A DNA stretch of 64,000 nucleotides from an uncultured Clostridia bacterium (GCA_945863885.1 CAMAZY010000003.1:62001-126000); one strand, 5' to 3'; positions 9,890 through 19,482 are shown, counted from the stretch's first letter. Numbers and translations are program-made. Notes: generated from the letters alone by a model not told the origin.

Positions 9890-10051
9890 GGCAAGCTCTA
9901 AAATCTCAAGGCGTTTGGCATAGTGCCCAAATGATGTCGGCTTTTAGGCAAAATGAAGCAGGAATACTCTGTGTATTTCAAGGATTTTTAACGACAAAGA
10001 CGGCATTAGTTGGGCATTATGACAAATGCCGGGATGTTTTTAGAGGTTGCC
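9890..10051 (+). ncRNA. Candidate structured leader RNA, copy 1 (extended apical stem)
   Basis: GGCAAGCTCTAA ... TTAGAGGTTGCC outer arms; GGCAT/ATGCC inner stem; shares conserved core with 27168-27232. Confidence 0.6.
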
Positions 10052-10061
10052 ATAAAAAAAG

Positions 10062-10088
10062 CTCCGGCATATACTGCTACTGCCGGAG
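10062..10088 (+). promoter_or_regulatory. SD-sequestering hairpin
   Basis: Perfect 8-bp inverted repeat CTCCGGCA-N11-TGCCGGAG; the 3' arm contains part of the SD GGAGGTG of the ORF at 10097. Confidence 0.7.
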
Positions 10089-10096
10089 GTGATGAA

Positions 10097-10270
10097 ATGA
10101 ATCCTTGCGAACTGACGGCGTCGATAACCGCAATTGCGAATATGTTAGCCGGTAAGCTGACCGTTGACGAGCTGAGTTCGCTCGGAGCCGTTCTCACGCA
10201 GCTCGGCGACACACTGGCAACAATTGCAACCCAAAAAGGCATTTGCGAAGAAAGAGCGGAACGCATATAA
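10097..10270 (+). CDS. 57-aa small protein (resembles the Clostridial small-protein family I recall as DUF6774)
   Basis: MNPCELTASITAIANMLAGKLTVDELSSLGAVLTQLGDTLATIATQKGICEERAERI; RBS GGAGGTG 8 nt upstream. Confidence 0.75.
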   Translation: MNPCELTASITAIANMLAGKLTVDELSSLGAVLTQLGDTLATIATQKGICEERAERI

Positions 10271-10331
10271 GGAGGAAAAGAGGCAAGAACGCCGCCCGGG
10301 TCGATCGGACGGCGTTTGCTTATTATTTTGC

Positions 10332-11702
10332 TTATAATATGGAAAAGGCTTTTCTGACCTCGGCGGCTTTTCCGCAGGTAAGCTTGCCCTCAGGGCAGAC
10401 ACCCGTCGAGTAACAGCTCGGGCCGTAAAACGAGAACAGCTCCGGCTCAGCCTTGCGAAGTTTTTGTAATAGCTCAACGGAAAAAGTCCGGATCTCCCAT
10501 TGGGCACGGTTACAAGAACGAAGCTTCATGAACAAAAGAAGCTCCCGTCCGTTCATCGTCGTCACAAAGTCGAGTGTGTTTCCGCTTAAAAGGCAATAAA
10601 CGGTCTCACCGTCCGAATAGCCTTTCGCCCGCATTTTTTCGTACAAAGAGGCGGTTTTATCGAAAGCCGAAACGTATTTATCAAGAAGACTTTCGTTATC
10701 CTTTACGCTTTCGGGAATAATATAGCTGTCTCTCTTGCAGGAAGCAAGCGACGGAATTCCGATGCTCTGAATCCGATGACGGGTAAAATGCGTAAGCGTC
10801 GAAAGCGAAACGTCGTTGAAGCGGACAGTACAGCAAACCGCTTCGAGCGCACGGCTTCTTGTAAGAGAAACCGCCTCGGCGATAATCTGCTTTCTTTTTT
10901 CGGGGTCGCTGACAATCTTTTTAATCTCCGCCGAGGGCAGGTTCATGCTTTCGATCAGCGCGAACTCCGCCACCCGTTCGGCGCAGTCCGGCGTCAGCGC
11001 CAGCAGCTCGACGCTTTCACGAAGTCCGTCGGGTTCTTCGCTTCCGGGAATATCAAAAGTAAACGTATCGGTGTATTTTCCGTACTGAGTCTCAAAGTCA
11101 CAGAAAATTCCCGGTGCGGCTTTTTTACAATCCTCAAGAAGCTTCTTTCCGAGTCCATAGATTTCGGGGAAGCTTCTGCCACGTCCGAAAAGCATCGCCC
11201 GTAAGACGTTTATCAGTTCTCTTCCGCCGAGAGAGCAAAAAAAGTTGCTGTAAAAGCAGTAGGGCAAAACGAAGCGTGCGTCCTCTTTGGCGATTCCGTT
11301 TTCACACAATTCGGAGTAAAGCGCAAAAAGCGAATCCATGTGCGCTTTGTATTCTTTTTCGTCGTCTTCGCTTTTGAAATCCGGAAGATAATATCCGCTG
11401 TCGGAAAAATCGACATAGCGGCGGCTTTTTACGGTAAAGCTTGCGAGCCGGAATTCAATCATGAACTGTTCGACAACAACCGACACATTTTCAAAAGCGA
11501 GATTAAAAAAGATATGCTCGACCGTCGACGTGTGTCCCGACGAAGTGACCTTTGCAATCAACTTTGCGTTCTTTTCGGCGTCCATAGAACGGTCGAAAAT
11601 TTCAAGTGCCGTTCCCGACTGGGTTGAAATTCTACCCGCCGCAGCACAGACGCTCTCACCGCAGTCGGTGATTCCGATAATCTTGATTTTTCCGTTCGTC
11701 AT
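10332..11702 (-). CDS. thyX: FAD-dependent thymidylate synthase, tandem two-domain ThyX
   Basis: N half SSGHTSTVEHIFFNLAFENVS...EFRLASFTVKSRRYV; C half RHRIQSIGIPS (RHRX7S) ... CNRAQWEIR. Confidence 0.85.
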   Translation of the reverse strand: MTNGKIKIIGITDCGESVCAAAGRISTQSGTALEIFDRSMDAEKNAKLIAKVTSSGHTSTVEHIFFNLAFENVSVVVEQFMIEFRLASFTVKSRRYVDFSDSGYYLPDFKSEDDEKEYKAHMDSLFALYSELCENGIAKEDARFVLPYCFYSNFFCSLGGRELINVLRAMLFGRGRSFPEIYGLGKKLLEDCKKAAPGIFCDFETQYGKYTDTFTFDIPGSEEPDGLRESVELLALTPDCAERVAEFALIESMNLPSAEIKKIVSDPEKRKQIIAEAVSLTRSRALEAVCCTVRFNDVSLSTLTHFTRHRIQSIGIPSLASCKRDSYIIPESVKDNESLLDKYVSAFDKTASLYEKMRAKGYSDGETVYCLLSGNTLDFVTTMNGRELLLFMKLRSCNRAQWEIRTFSVELLQKLRKAEPELFSFYGPSCYSTGVCPEGKLTCGKAAEVRKAFSIL

Positions 11703-11871
11703 ATTCGTCCTCCCGATTTACAACCATACTTTCTATATACCTTATCATATTTTATCGGTGAATACAAGGAATCCGGGCATTTTTGTTGAAAAAAACGGAC
11801 ACTCGTCTGCTTGAAAAAGCCCCGGCTTCATGATAAAATAGCCGAAAACACGCTTCAAAGGAGGCAGGCAC

Positions 11872-12498
11872 ATGAAATTTTCTTATGACCGTCCGGGCTT
11901 TGTTGATATCATCCGCATCGCCGACAACATCAGAACGGATATCCGCTACTTCGGCGAAAACAATTTTGTCGGAAGACGAATCGACGGTTATCGGCGGCCG
12001 CTGGCTCTTTTGGCCGAAGAAGCCGCAAAGGCACTCAAAGCGGCGGCGGCTTCTTTAAAAGAAAAAGGCTTCGGTCTTGTTGTTTTCGACGCCTACCGTC
12101 CGCAAAAGGCGGTCGACTGCTTTGTCCGTTGGGCAAAGGACGAACAAGACGACAAGATGAAGCCGCTGTTTTATCCCGACATGGACAAGGCGAAGCTGTT
12201 TTCACTCGGCTTTATCAGCCCGCAGTCGAGCCACAGCCGGGGAAGCACCGTTGATCTGAGTCTTTTTTCGCTTGAGACAGGCAAAAACATAGATATGGGC
12301 TCGGACTTTGACTTTTTCGGTGAAATCTCCCGTTCGGACTGCCGGGAAATGCTTACGGACAAGCAGTTTGAAAACCGACGGCTTTTAAAAAGCGTCATGA
12401 CCGAAGCCGGATTTGACCCACTCCCGGAGGAATGGTGGCATTTTACGCTCAGAGACGAACCGTATCCCGACACGTATTTTGATTTCGACATTGAATAG
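11872..12498 (+). CDS. D-alanyl-D-alanine dipeptidase, VanX/M15D family
   Basis: VVFDAYRPQKAV, SSHSRGSTVDLSLF and EEWWHF metal/catalytic motifs. Confidence 0.9.
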   Translation: MKFSYDRPGFVDIIRIADNIRTDIRYFGENNFVGRRIDGYRRPLALLAEEAAKALKAAAASLKEKGFGLVVFDAYRPQKAVDCFVRWAKDEQDDKMKPLFYPDMDKAKLFSLGFISPQSSHSRGSTVDLSLFSLETGKNIDMGSDFDFFGEISRSDCREMLTDKQFENRRLLKSVMTEAGFDPLPEEWWHFTLRDEPYPDTYFDFDIE

Positions 12499-12600
12499 AC
12501 AAAAAAATCTTACAATTCAGTTATTTAAGTTGATAATTTCGCTTTTTATGATATAATATATCAGTTAAACTATGCAACTTTGCTTTTTCGGAGGTTCATT

Positions 12601-12948
12601 ATGATAAAACGCAAGGAAGACATGAAAATCACCGTCAGAGAAAACATGAGGGGCGGCGACGGACAAGCCGTCATTACCGATGTTTTAAACAAGGGCGAAT
12701 ACAACGGTCATGCAAGACTGTTAGGCACCATCACGCTTGAGCCCGGCTGTTCGATCGGTCCGCACATTCACGAAAACGAGGAAGAGGTCTTTTACATCAT
12801 CGACGGCGAGGCCGTTTACAACGACAACGGCGAAGAAAAGACGCTTTACAAAGGAGACAGCTGTGTCTGTCTCGGCGGTCAGACCCATTCCATCGCCAAC
12901 CGAACCGATAAAACGCTTGTTTTCTTCGCCGCTATTCTTACCTATTGA
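12601..12948 (+). CDS. Cupin-domain protein
   Basis: PGCSIGPHIHENEEEVFYIIDGEAVYNDNGEEKTLYKGDSCVCLGGQTHSIAN. Confidence 0.88.
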   Translation: MIKRKEDMKITVRENMRGGDGQAVITDVLNKGEYNGHARLLGTITLEPGCSIGPHIHENEEEVFYIIDGEAVYNDNGEEKTLYKGDSCVCLGGQTHSIANRTDKTLVFFAAILTY

Positions 12949-12970
12949 TTGCTGAAAGGATAAGCACTTT

Positions 12971-13645
12971 ATGGGAAAACTGATTGTAATTGAGGGTCTT
13001 GACGCCAGCGGAAAAGGAACGCAGGCCGAGATTCTTTTAAAAAGACTTCAGGAAGGCGGAAAAGAGGCTTTCGAAATCAGTCTGCCGAACTACGACGACG
13101 AGTCGAGCGCCCTTGTTAAAATGTATCTGCGAGGAGACCTCGGCGACAAGCCGTCGGACGTCAACGCATATGCGGCTTCGACGTTTTATGCTGTTGACCG
13201 CTACGCAAGCTTTAAAAAAAGCTGGGGCAAGGAATATGACAACGGAAAGATCATCGTTGCCAACCGCTACACCACCTCCAACGCCTGCCATCAGATGACA
13301 AAGCTTAACGAAAGCGAATGGGACAGCTATCTTTCGTGGCTGTTTGATTTTGAATACCGGCTTCTCGGAATACCGAAGCCCGACTGTGTAATTTATCTCG
13401 ATATGCCGGTCGAAATTTCGCAAAAGCTTCTGATGAAGCGGTACGACGACGATGAAAGCAAAAAAGACGTTCACGAAAAAGACGTTGCTTATCTCAAAAG
13501 CTGTCACAAGGCCGCCGATTATGCCTGTAAAAAGCTCGGCTGGAACCGCATTTTGTGCAGTGAAAACAGCGAGCCGAGAACCATTGAGGCAATTGCCGGC
13601 GACATTTTCACCGTTTTAGAAAGGAAGTCCTTTTTTGATGATTGA
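12971..13645 (+). CDS. tmk: Thymidylate kinase
   Basis: MGKLIVIEGLDASGKGTQAEIL P-loop; DRY...ANRYTTSNACHQ. Confidence 0.85.
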   Translation: MGKLIVIEGLDASGKGTQAEILLKRLQEGGKEAFEISLPNYDDESSALVKMYLRGDLGDKPSDVNAYAASTFYAVDRYASFKKSWGKEYDNGKIIVANRYTTSNACHQMTKLNESEWDSYLSWLFDFEYRLLGIPKPDCVIYLDMPVEISQKLLMKRYDDDESKKDVHEKDVAYLKSCHKAADYACKKLGWNRILCSENSEPRTIEAIAGDIFTVLERKSFFDD

Positions 13646-14528
13646 TTTTCATCGTGTAACTCTTCAAGATAAAACTTGGATTGAAAAGAAGCTAAAAAAA
13701 AGTGAAACCAAAAGCTGTGAATACTGCTTCGGAAGCATTTTCGGCTACGACGCCGTGATGGAAATCTATGTTGCCGAATATGAGGGCTGTCTTGTCACAA
13801 AATGCGTGCTTTCCGACGGCTTTATCTCCTACTGCTGTCCCTTCGGTGACGGTGACATTCAAAAAGCGCTCGACGCCGTGATTGAGGACGCCGAAAAAAG
13901 CGGCGCCAAAAGTGATATCTTCGGCATGAACGAAAAAACGGCAATCGCTTTCAATGAAAAATACCAAGGTAAATATGAAGCTGTTGCGGACAGGGATTCG
14001 TTTGATTATGTTTATCTTGCGTCCGATTTAAGCTCGCTTACCGGTAAAAAATATCAGCCGAAGCGAAATCATATTTCCTATTTTAACCGAAACTACGAAT
14101 GGACTTACGAAAAAATCACAGCCGAAAACATTCCCGACTGTCTTGAAATGAGCCGTCAATGGCTTCAGGAAAGCACAAGCGACAGCAAGGACGACCTTGA
14201 AAACGAGCTGAAGATTATCACGAGAGTCTTTGATAACTACGATGCCCTCGGCTTTACCGGCGGCCTTATCCGGGTCGGCAAAAAGGTTGTCGCCTACACG
14301 ATGGGTGAACCGCTTTCGGACGTGATGTTCTGCGTGCATTTTGAAAAGGCATTTGCGGATATCAGAGGCGCCTATCCGATCATCAATCAGCAGTTTGTCA
14401 AAAACGAGCTTGGCCGATACACCTATGTCAACCGGGAGGACGATGTGGGAGCGGAGAACTTAAGAAAAGCGAAGCTGTCGTATCACCCTGCCTTTATGAT
14501 TGAAAAATATACCGTGAGGATCAAATAA
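13635..14528 (+). CDS. DUF2156 (phosphatidylglycerol lysyltransferase C-terminal-like) protein
   Basis: YQPKRNHISYFNRNYEWTYEKIT...YPIINQQFVKNEL...YVNREDDVGAENLRKAKLSYHP. Confidence 0.85.
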   Translation: MMIDFHRVTLQDKTWIEKKLKKSETKSCEYCFGSIFGYDAVMEIYVAEYEGCLVTKCVLSDGFISYCCPFGDGDIQKALDAVIEDAEKSGAKSDIFGMNEKTAIAFNEKYQGKYEAVADRDSFDYVYLASDLSSLTGKKYQPKRNHISYFNRNYEWTYEKITAENIPDCLEMSRQWLQESTSDSKDDLENELKIITRVFDNYDALGFTGGLIRVGKKVVAYTMGEPLSDVMFCVHFEKAFADIRGAYPIINQQFVKNELGRYTYVNREDDVGAENLRKAKLSYHPAFMIEKYTVRIK

Positions 14529-15298
14529 TGCTGATTTCACCCGAGAAAAAATATCAAAACGATTTGTTTACTCTTTGGAAAACCTGCTTCGGTGACGAGG
14601 ACGGCTATATTGATCTCTTTTTCCGTAAAGAATACGAGCACTGCAAAACCTTTGCCCGGTTCGAGAACGATACAATCGTTTCCGCTCTTTATCTTCTTGA
14701 CTGTTTTATTTCTCTTAACGGAAAACGGTATGACGGCTATTATCTTTATGCGGCGGCGACAAGACCCGAAAGCCGGGAAAAAGGATACATGGCGGCTCTG
14801 ATAAGAGAAGCCCAACGGTTTGCCGAAAAGGAAGGCAAGTCGTTTATTGCTCTCGTTCCCGGGGAAGAGTGGCTTTACGCTTATTACCGGAAGTTCGGCT
14901 TCGAAAAAGAAATGTACAAATACCGGACCGAAAACAAACCCGAGGCAGCTGTCAGCCGAAAGCCTGTCAAAAGCGAAGATTATCTTGCTTTTCGCCTTTC
15001 GTTTCCGAATGCTCTTCAGTTTGAAACAACCGAATTTTCCTATGTTTCGGACTGTTACGGCTATATAAATGCCGCCTTTTATGACAGTGGAGACAGTCTT
15101 TTGATTTCCGACGGAAAAACCGTTTTTGAATATTCAGGAAACGAAACGTTCGCAGGAAAGGAAAAAGAAATTTACGGCATGAAGCCGCTTTCGGGCGAAT
15201 CCGAAAAAATCGTTTTCGGTCAGCTTTACTTTACTTCGGAACAAACGGCGGAAAAATTCAAAACCGCCGAAATCTATATGAACAACGCACTCGATTAA
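14528..15298 (+). CDS. GNAT family N-acetyltransferase
   Basis: YLYAAATRPESREKGYMAALIREAQRFAEKEGKSFIALVPGEEWLYAYYRKFGFE. Confidence 0.85.
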   Translation: MLISPEKKYQNDLFTLWKTCFGDEDGYIDLFFRKEYEHCKTFARFENDTIVSALYLLDCFISLNGKRYDGYYLYAAATRPESREKGYMAALIREAQRFAEKEGKSFIALVPGEEWLYAYYRKFGFEKEMYKYRTENKPEAAVSRKPVKSEDYLAFRLSFPNALQFETTEFSYVSDCYGYINAAFYDSGDSLLISDGKTVFEYSGNETFAGKEKEIYGMKPLSGESEKIVFGQLYFTSEQTAEKFKTAEIYMNNALD

Positions 15299-15302
15299 GG
15301 AT

Positions 15303-15854
15303 GTGACAAAATTGATTTACTGTTTTCTTGCCGACGGCTTTGAAGAAGTCGAAGCCATCTCCCCTATTGATATGTTAAGACGTGCCGGCGCCGAGGTTAA
15401 AACGGTCGGCGTCACCGGAAAAATCGTCACGGGCTCCCACGGGATCCCCGTCGAAGCCGATATCACCGAAGACGAAATTTCGCTTGATGCCGGTGTGCAG
15501 GCCGTGATTCTTCCCGGCGGAATGCCCGGCACGCTCAATCTTGAAAAAAGCGAAACGGTAAAAGAGGCTGTACGCTTCGCCGCCGGAAACGGAAAGCTTG
15601 TCTGTGCCATCTGCGCCGCTCCGTCGATCCTCGGTCACATGGGACTGCTTGACGGAAAAGAGGCCATCGCCTATCCGGGCTTTGAAAAAGATTTGATCGG
15701 TGCTTCGGTTTCTGCCAAGTATGTTGTACAAGACGGAAACTTCATCACCGCAAAAGGAGCCGGTGTCGCCGTCGATTTCGGGCTCGAGATCGTCTGTGCA
15801 CTTTTCGGAAAAGAGGCTTCAGACAACATCAGAAAGTCCATTCAATGCTTATGA
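15303..15854 (+). CDS. DJ-1/PfpI family protein
   Basis: FLADGFEEVEAISPIDMLRRAG...AVILPGGMPGTLNL...VCAICAAPSILGHMGLLDG. Confidence 0.93.
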   Translation: MTKLIYCFLADGFEEVEAISPIDMLRRAGAEVKTVGVTGKIVTGSHGIPVEADITEDEISLDAGVQAVILPGGMPGTLNLEKSETVKEAVRFAAGNGKLVCAICAAPSILGHMGLLDGKEAIAYPGFEKDLIGASVSAKYVVQDGNFITAKGAGVAVDFGLEIVCALFGKEASDNIRKSIQCL

Positions 15855-16432
15855 GTGAAAAAGCACATCTTCGCAAAAAGTATCTTGCAGTCAGAAAAAG
15901 CCTTTGCAGAAAAGGCGAAAAAGACAAAGCGATTTTTGACCGACTTGTTACGGTCAATGAAATCAGACAGGCCGATCTCATTTTAGCGTACGCTTCTTCT
16001 CCGATAGAGGTTGACACATACCGATTTATCGAATATACTTTAAGGAAAGGCCAAAAGCTCGCCTTACCGGTATGCCGTGAGGATTCAAACGAAATGACCT
16101 TTTATCTGATTGAAAGCCCTGACTGTCTGATTCCCGGAAAATACAAGGGAATCCCGGAGCCGGATAAAACAAAATGCAAAAAATGTGAAATCACCGGGCA
16201 TACGGTCTGCATTGTCCCCGGATTATCATTTGACCGCAGCGGATACCGGCTCGGCTTCGGAAGAGGCTATTATGACCGGTTTCTTTGTGAAAACCCCGTC
16301 TTTACGGTCGGGCTTTGCTATGAAGACTGTTTAAGCGAAAGTCTGCCATTTGAACAGCATGACAAACAGGTATCGGTCATTGTGACCGAAAATGAAATAT
16401 ACAAGGAGAATGTCTATGGACGAACGAAATAA
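15845..16432 (+). CDS. 5-formyltetrahydrofolate cyclo-ligase
   Basis: LPGLSFDRSGYRLGFGRGYYDRFL-type motif (VPGLSFDRSGYRLGFGRGYYDRF). Confidence 0.93.
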   Translation: MLMSEKAHLRKKYLAVRKSLCRKGEKDKAIFDRLVTVNEIRQADLILAYASSPIEVDTYRFIEYTLRKGQKLALPVCREDSNEMTFYLIESPDCLIPGKYKGIPEPDKTKCKKCEITGHTVCIVPGLSFDRSGYRLGFGRGYYDRFLCENPVFTVGLCYEDCLSESLPFEQHDKQVSVIVTENEIYKENVYGRTK

Positions 16433-17999
16433 TAACGGTTTCGGCGGAAAGCCGGACGCACCGTCAGGCTTCGATTCTTACTATAATAAGCCGCAGAAAA
16501 AAGCCGGCAGCTTCCAGGTGCATATTGACGGCATTACCGATTCCGCGCCGAAAACACCGGCTGAGCCGAAAAAGCCGGCCAATCCGTCGGCATCGGGAGC
16601 GGCCCGCCCGACACAAGGACAGCCTTCGGCACAAAAGAAACAGTTCAGCGTCAATATTCCCGAAAACAAGCCGAAAAAAAGACCGGCCAACGCTTCGGCT
16701 TCCGCATCAAAAGCATCAAGAACCAACGCCGGAAAAAGACCGGCCGCCAAATCAAAGTCGGCAGCTTCCGCCAAAAAGAGCCCCCAAAAGGCGAATCAGA
16801 AAGGCGGAACAAAAAAGACCACATCCCGTCAGGTTCTGACCCCCGAACAGCAAAAACGGCAAAAAGAACAAAGACGATACAATTTTACAAAAGGTCTTTT
16901 GATCGCCTGCGCCTGTATCATTTTTATTGTGACCTTTACGGCTGCGCTGTCTACCCTTGCGCTTTCTACGGTCAACGACATTCTTGCCATCAACAAGGAT
17001 GAATCGACCTCCGTTTCCATTGTTATTCCCAAGGAAGCGACGGATTTTGATTCTGTTTACGAAATTCTTTGCAATAACGGACTCATTAAGAGAAAGAAGA
17101 TCTGTCGGCTGTTTTGTCAGTTCAGACATTACGACGAGTATTACAGCTCCAGTCAGAAGAAAAATGTTCCGGTTAAATATGAGCCGGGTGTCTATTATCT
17201 TGAAACCGGAAGCGGTATTGAAACGATGCTTGAAACAATCAAAGCCGACCGCAACGTTTCAAAAGACACGGTTACACTTACCTTCCCCGAAGGCTGGTCA
17301 ATCGCTCAGATCTTCGAAAAGATCGAAAAATACGGTGTCTGCACCGCCGACAAGCTTTATGCCAATTTAGACATCGTCGGTCAGCAGTTCGATTTCTATA
17401 ATAAAATACCGGCTACAACCGGCCGCTATCTCAAGGCCGAAGGTTATCTTTATCCCGACACCTACGATTTCTATATCGGTGAAAACGCAAGCTCCGTTCT
17501 TAAGAAGCTTTTCAACAATTTCCAGAAGAAATGGGATAGCGAATGCACCAAGAAAGCCAAGCAGTTGGGTCTTACTGTCGATCAGGTCATGATTATCGCC
17601 TCCATTATTCAGCGTGAGGCAAAAGACAAGACCCAGATGGCGGATATTTCATCGGTCATTCACAACCGTCTTGCCGACAAAGCAACGTATCCGCTTCTTG
17701 AAATGAACTCGACCAAGGATTATATCACCTCACTTAAGAAATATAATCTTTTCAACGATTCCTATTATTCCATTTATCTCGATTCCTACAACACATACAG
17801 TGCCGAGGGACTTCCTCCGGGCGCAATCTGCAATCCGGGTCTTGACGCAATTCACGCCGCACTCAACCCGAACGATACGGATTACTACTTCTTCTGCCAC
17901 GACGAAAACGGCAACATTTACCTTGCCGTCACCGCCGCCGAGCATCAGGCAAACACCGAACGGCTTCTTCTTTACGGCGGAGGAACAAATGAACAGTAA
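16416..17999 (+). CDS. mltG: Endolytic transglycosylase MltG
   Basis: TM segment; FPEGWSIAQIFEKIEKYG, AEGYLYPDTYDF, MIIASIIQREAKD, LPPGAICNPGLDAIHAALNPNDTDYYFF. Confidence 0.93.
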   Translation: MDERNNNGFGGKPDAPSGFDSYYNKPQKKAGSFQVHIDGITDSAPKTPAEPKKPANPSASGAARPTQGQPSAQKKQFSVNIPENKPKKRPANASASASKASRTNAGKRPAAKSKSAASAKKSPQKANQKGGTKKTTSRQVLTPEQQKRQKEQRRYNFTKGLLIACACIIFIVTFTAALSTLALSTVNDILAINKDESTSVSIVIPKEATDFDSVYEILCNNGLIKRKKICRLFCQFRHYDEYYSSSQKKNVPVKYEPGVYYLETGSGIETMLETIKADRNVSKDTVTLTFPEGWSIAQIFEKIEKYGVCTADKLYANLDIVGQQFDFYNKIPATTGRYLKAEGYLYPDTYDFYIGENASSVLKKLFNNFQKKWDSECTKKAKQLGLTVDQVMIIASIIQREAKDKTQMADISSVIHNRLADKATYPLLEMNSTKDYITSLKKYNLFNDSYYSIYLDSYNTYSAEGLPPGAICNPGLDAIHAALNPNDTDYYFFCHDENGNIYLAVTAAEHQANTERLLLYGGGTNEQ

Positions 18000-19251
18000 T
18001 CCGTCGATAACACTTCCCGAACTTCTCGCCCCCGCCGGCGATATGGCAAGACTGAAAGCGGCGGTACAATTCGGTGCGGACGCCGTCTATTTAGGCGGAA
18101 GCATTTTTGGTATGCGGACCGCACCCGAAAACTTTTCGGACGAGCAGCTTGCGAAGGCCGTTGACTACTGTCACGAAAGAAACGTCAAGGTGTATCTTGC
18201 CTGCAATGTGCTTGCACGAAGCGACGAATTTGAAGTGCTTCCGGAGTTTTTGAAAAACGCAAAGGACAGCGGGGTTGACGGTCTGATTATTTCGGACTTA
18301 GGCGTCATGGACTACGCAAAAAGATACGCTGAGGGTGTCGAAATCCATATTTCCACTCAGGCAGGTGTTGTCAATTACGCAACCGCAAACGTGCTTTATC
18401 AAATGGGAGCTAAACGAATCGTCCCCGCCCGTGAACTGTCGCTTTCGGAAATTGCCGGATTGAGAGCCAACATTCCCGCCGACATGGACATCGAATGTTT
18501 TGTTCACGGGGCGATGTGCGTTTCGTTTTCGGGAAGATGTCTTATCTCAAACTATCTTGTCGGAAGAGACTCCAATCGCGGTGACTGCGCACAGCCGTGC
18601 CGGTGGAAATACAGTCTTGTTGAGGAGACACGACCCGGCATGACTTTTCCCGTTGAACAGGACAAAAACGGCACCTACCTTTTCAACTCCAAGGATATGT
18701 GCATGATTGAGCACATTCCCGAGCTTGTCAAAGCCGGCATCACCAGCTTTAAAATCGAGGGCAGAGCGAAATCGGAATACTATGTTTCGGTCGTTACCAA
18801 CGCCTACCGTGCCGCCTTGGACGCTTTTAAGGAAAATCCGACCGACACGTTCAGGGTTGACGACTGGATCAAAGACGAGATGAGAAAAGTCAGCTACCGT
18901 GACTACTGCACCGGCTTTTATTTCACCTCACCGTCCGAGGACGCTAACATCAGCTACAAGGGCGGCTACAACCGGGAATGGGACGTTGCCGCCGTCGTTG
19001 ACAGATGGGAAGACGGCGTCGCCTACTGCACCCAACGCAACCGCTTTTTTGAAAAGGACACGCTTGACGTGCTCGAAAAAGGCAAAAAGCCTTTCACGGT
19101 TGTTGCAGACGGGCTGCGCAACGAAGCCGGTGAAGCCATCGAAAGCACGAACAAAGCGATGATGAAGTTCAGCTTCAACTGCCCTGAACCGCTTTGCGTC
19201 GGAGCGATTCTTCGAAAAAAACGGGAAGAAAATCAAAGAGTTATCATTTAA
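17989..19251 (+). CDS. U32 family peptidase (start shortened; overlaps mltG stop)
   Basis: LPELLAPAGDMARLKAAVQFGADAVYLGG...ELSLSEIAGLRANIPADMDIECFVHGAMCVSFSGRCLIS. Confidence 0.93.
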   Translation: MNSNPSITLPELLAPAGDMARLKAAVQFGADAVYLGGSIFGMRTAPENFSDEQLAKAVDYCHERNVKVYLACNVLARSDEFEVLPEFLKNAKDSGVDGLIISDLGVMDYAKRYAEGVEIHISTQAGVVNYATANVLYQMGAKRIVPARELSLSEIAGLRANIPADMDIECFVHGAMCVSFSGRCLISNYLVGRDSNRGDCAQPCRWKYSLVEETRPGMTFPVEQDKNGTYLFNSKDMCMIEHIPELVKAGITSFKIEGRAKSEYYVSVVTNAYRAALDAFKENPTDTFRVDDWIKDEMRKVSYRDYCTGFYFTSPSEDANISYKGGYNREWDVAAVVDRWEDGVAYCTQRNRFFEKDTLDVLEKGKKPFTVVADGLRNEAGEAIESTNKAMMKFSFNCPEPLCVGAILRKKREENQRVII

Positions 19252-19264
19252 TACTTGCTTTTTT

Positions 19265-19295
19265 CTTTCGGATGGTGTATAATGCTGTCCGAAAG
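19265..19295 (+). promoter_or_regulatory. tRNA-Ala promoter with perfect 8-bp dyad flanking the -10
   Basis: TTGCTT-N17-TATAAT; CTTTCGGA-N15-TCCGAAAG. Confidence 0.65.
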
Positions 19296-19301
19296 TGAAA
19301 T

Positions 19302-19377
19302 GGGCCCGTAGCTCAGCTGGGAGAGCGTACGGTTCGCATCCGTAAGGTCGAGAGTTCGATCCTCTTCGGGTCCACCA
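19302..19377 (+). tRNA. tRNA-Ala (anticodon CGC)
   Basis: 76-nt cloverleaf, anticodon loop TTCGCAT, G3:U70 identity pair, encoded CCA. Confidence 0.95.
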
Positions 19378-19450
19378 AATGTGTATTGGACGAACACCTA
19401 CTTTTTCAGCGGCGGTTTCGCTGTGAAGTGTTTGCTCTGATACAAGTAGA

Positions 19451-19482
19451 AAGAACCAAGGTCGTAGCGGCTTTGGTTCTTT
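19451..19482 (+). terminator. Hairpin terminator downstream of tRNA-Ala
   Basis: AAAGAACCAA ... TTGGTTCTTTT inverted repeat. Confidence 0.7.

Noticed and set aside
11872-12498. VanX homologue as part of a vancomycin resistance cluster
   Set aside because: No vanH, vanA/B ligase or vanRS nearby; more likely peptidoglycan recycling.
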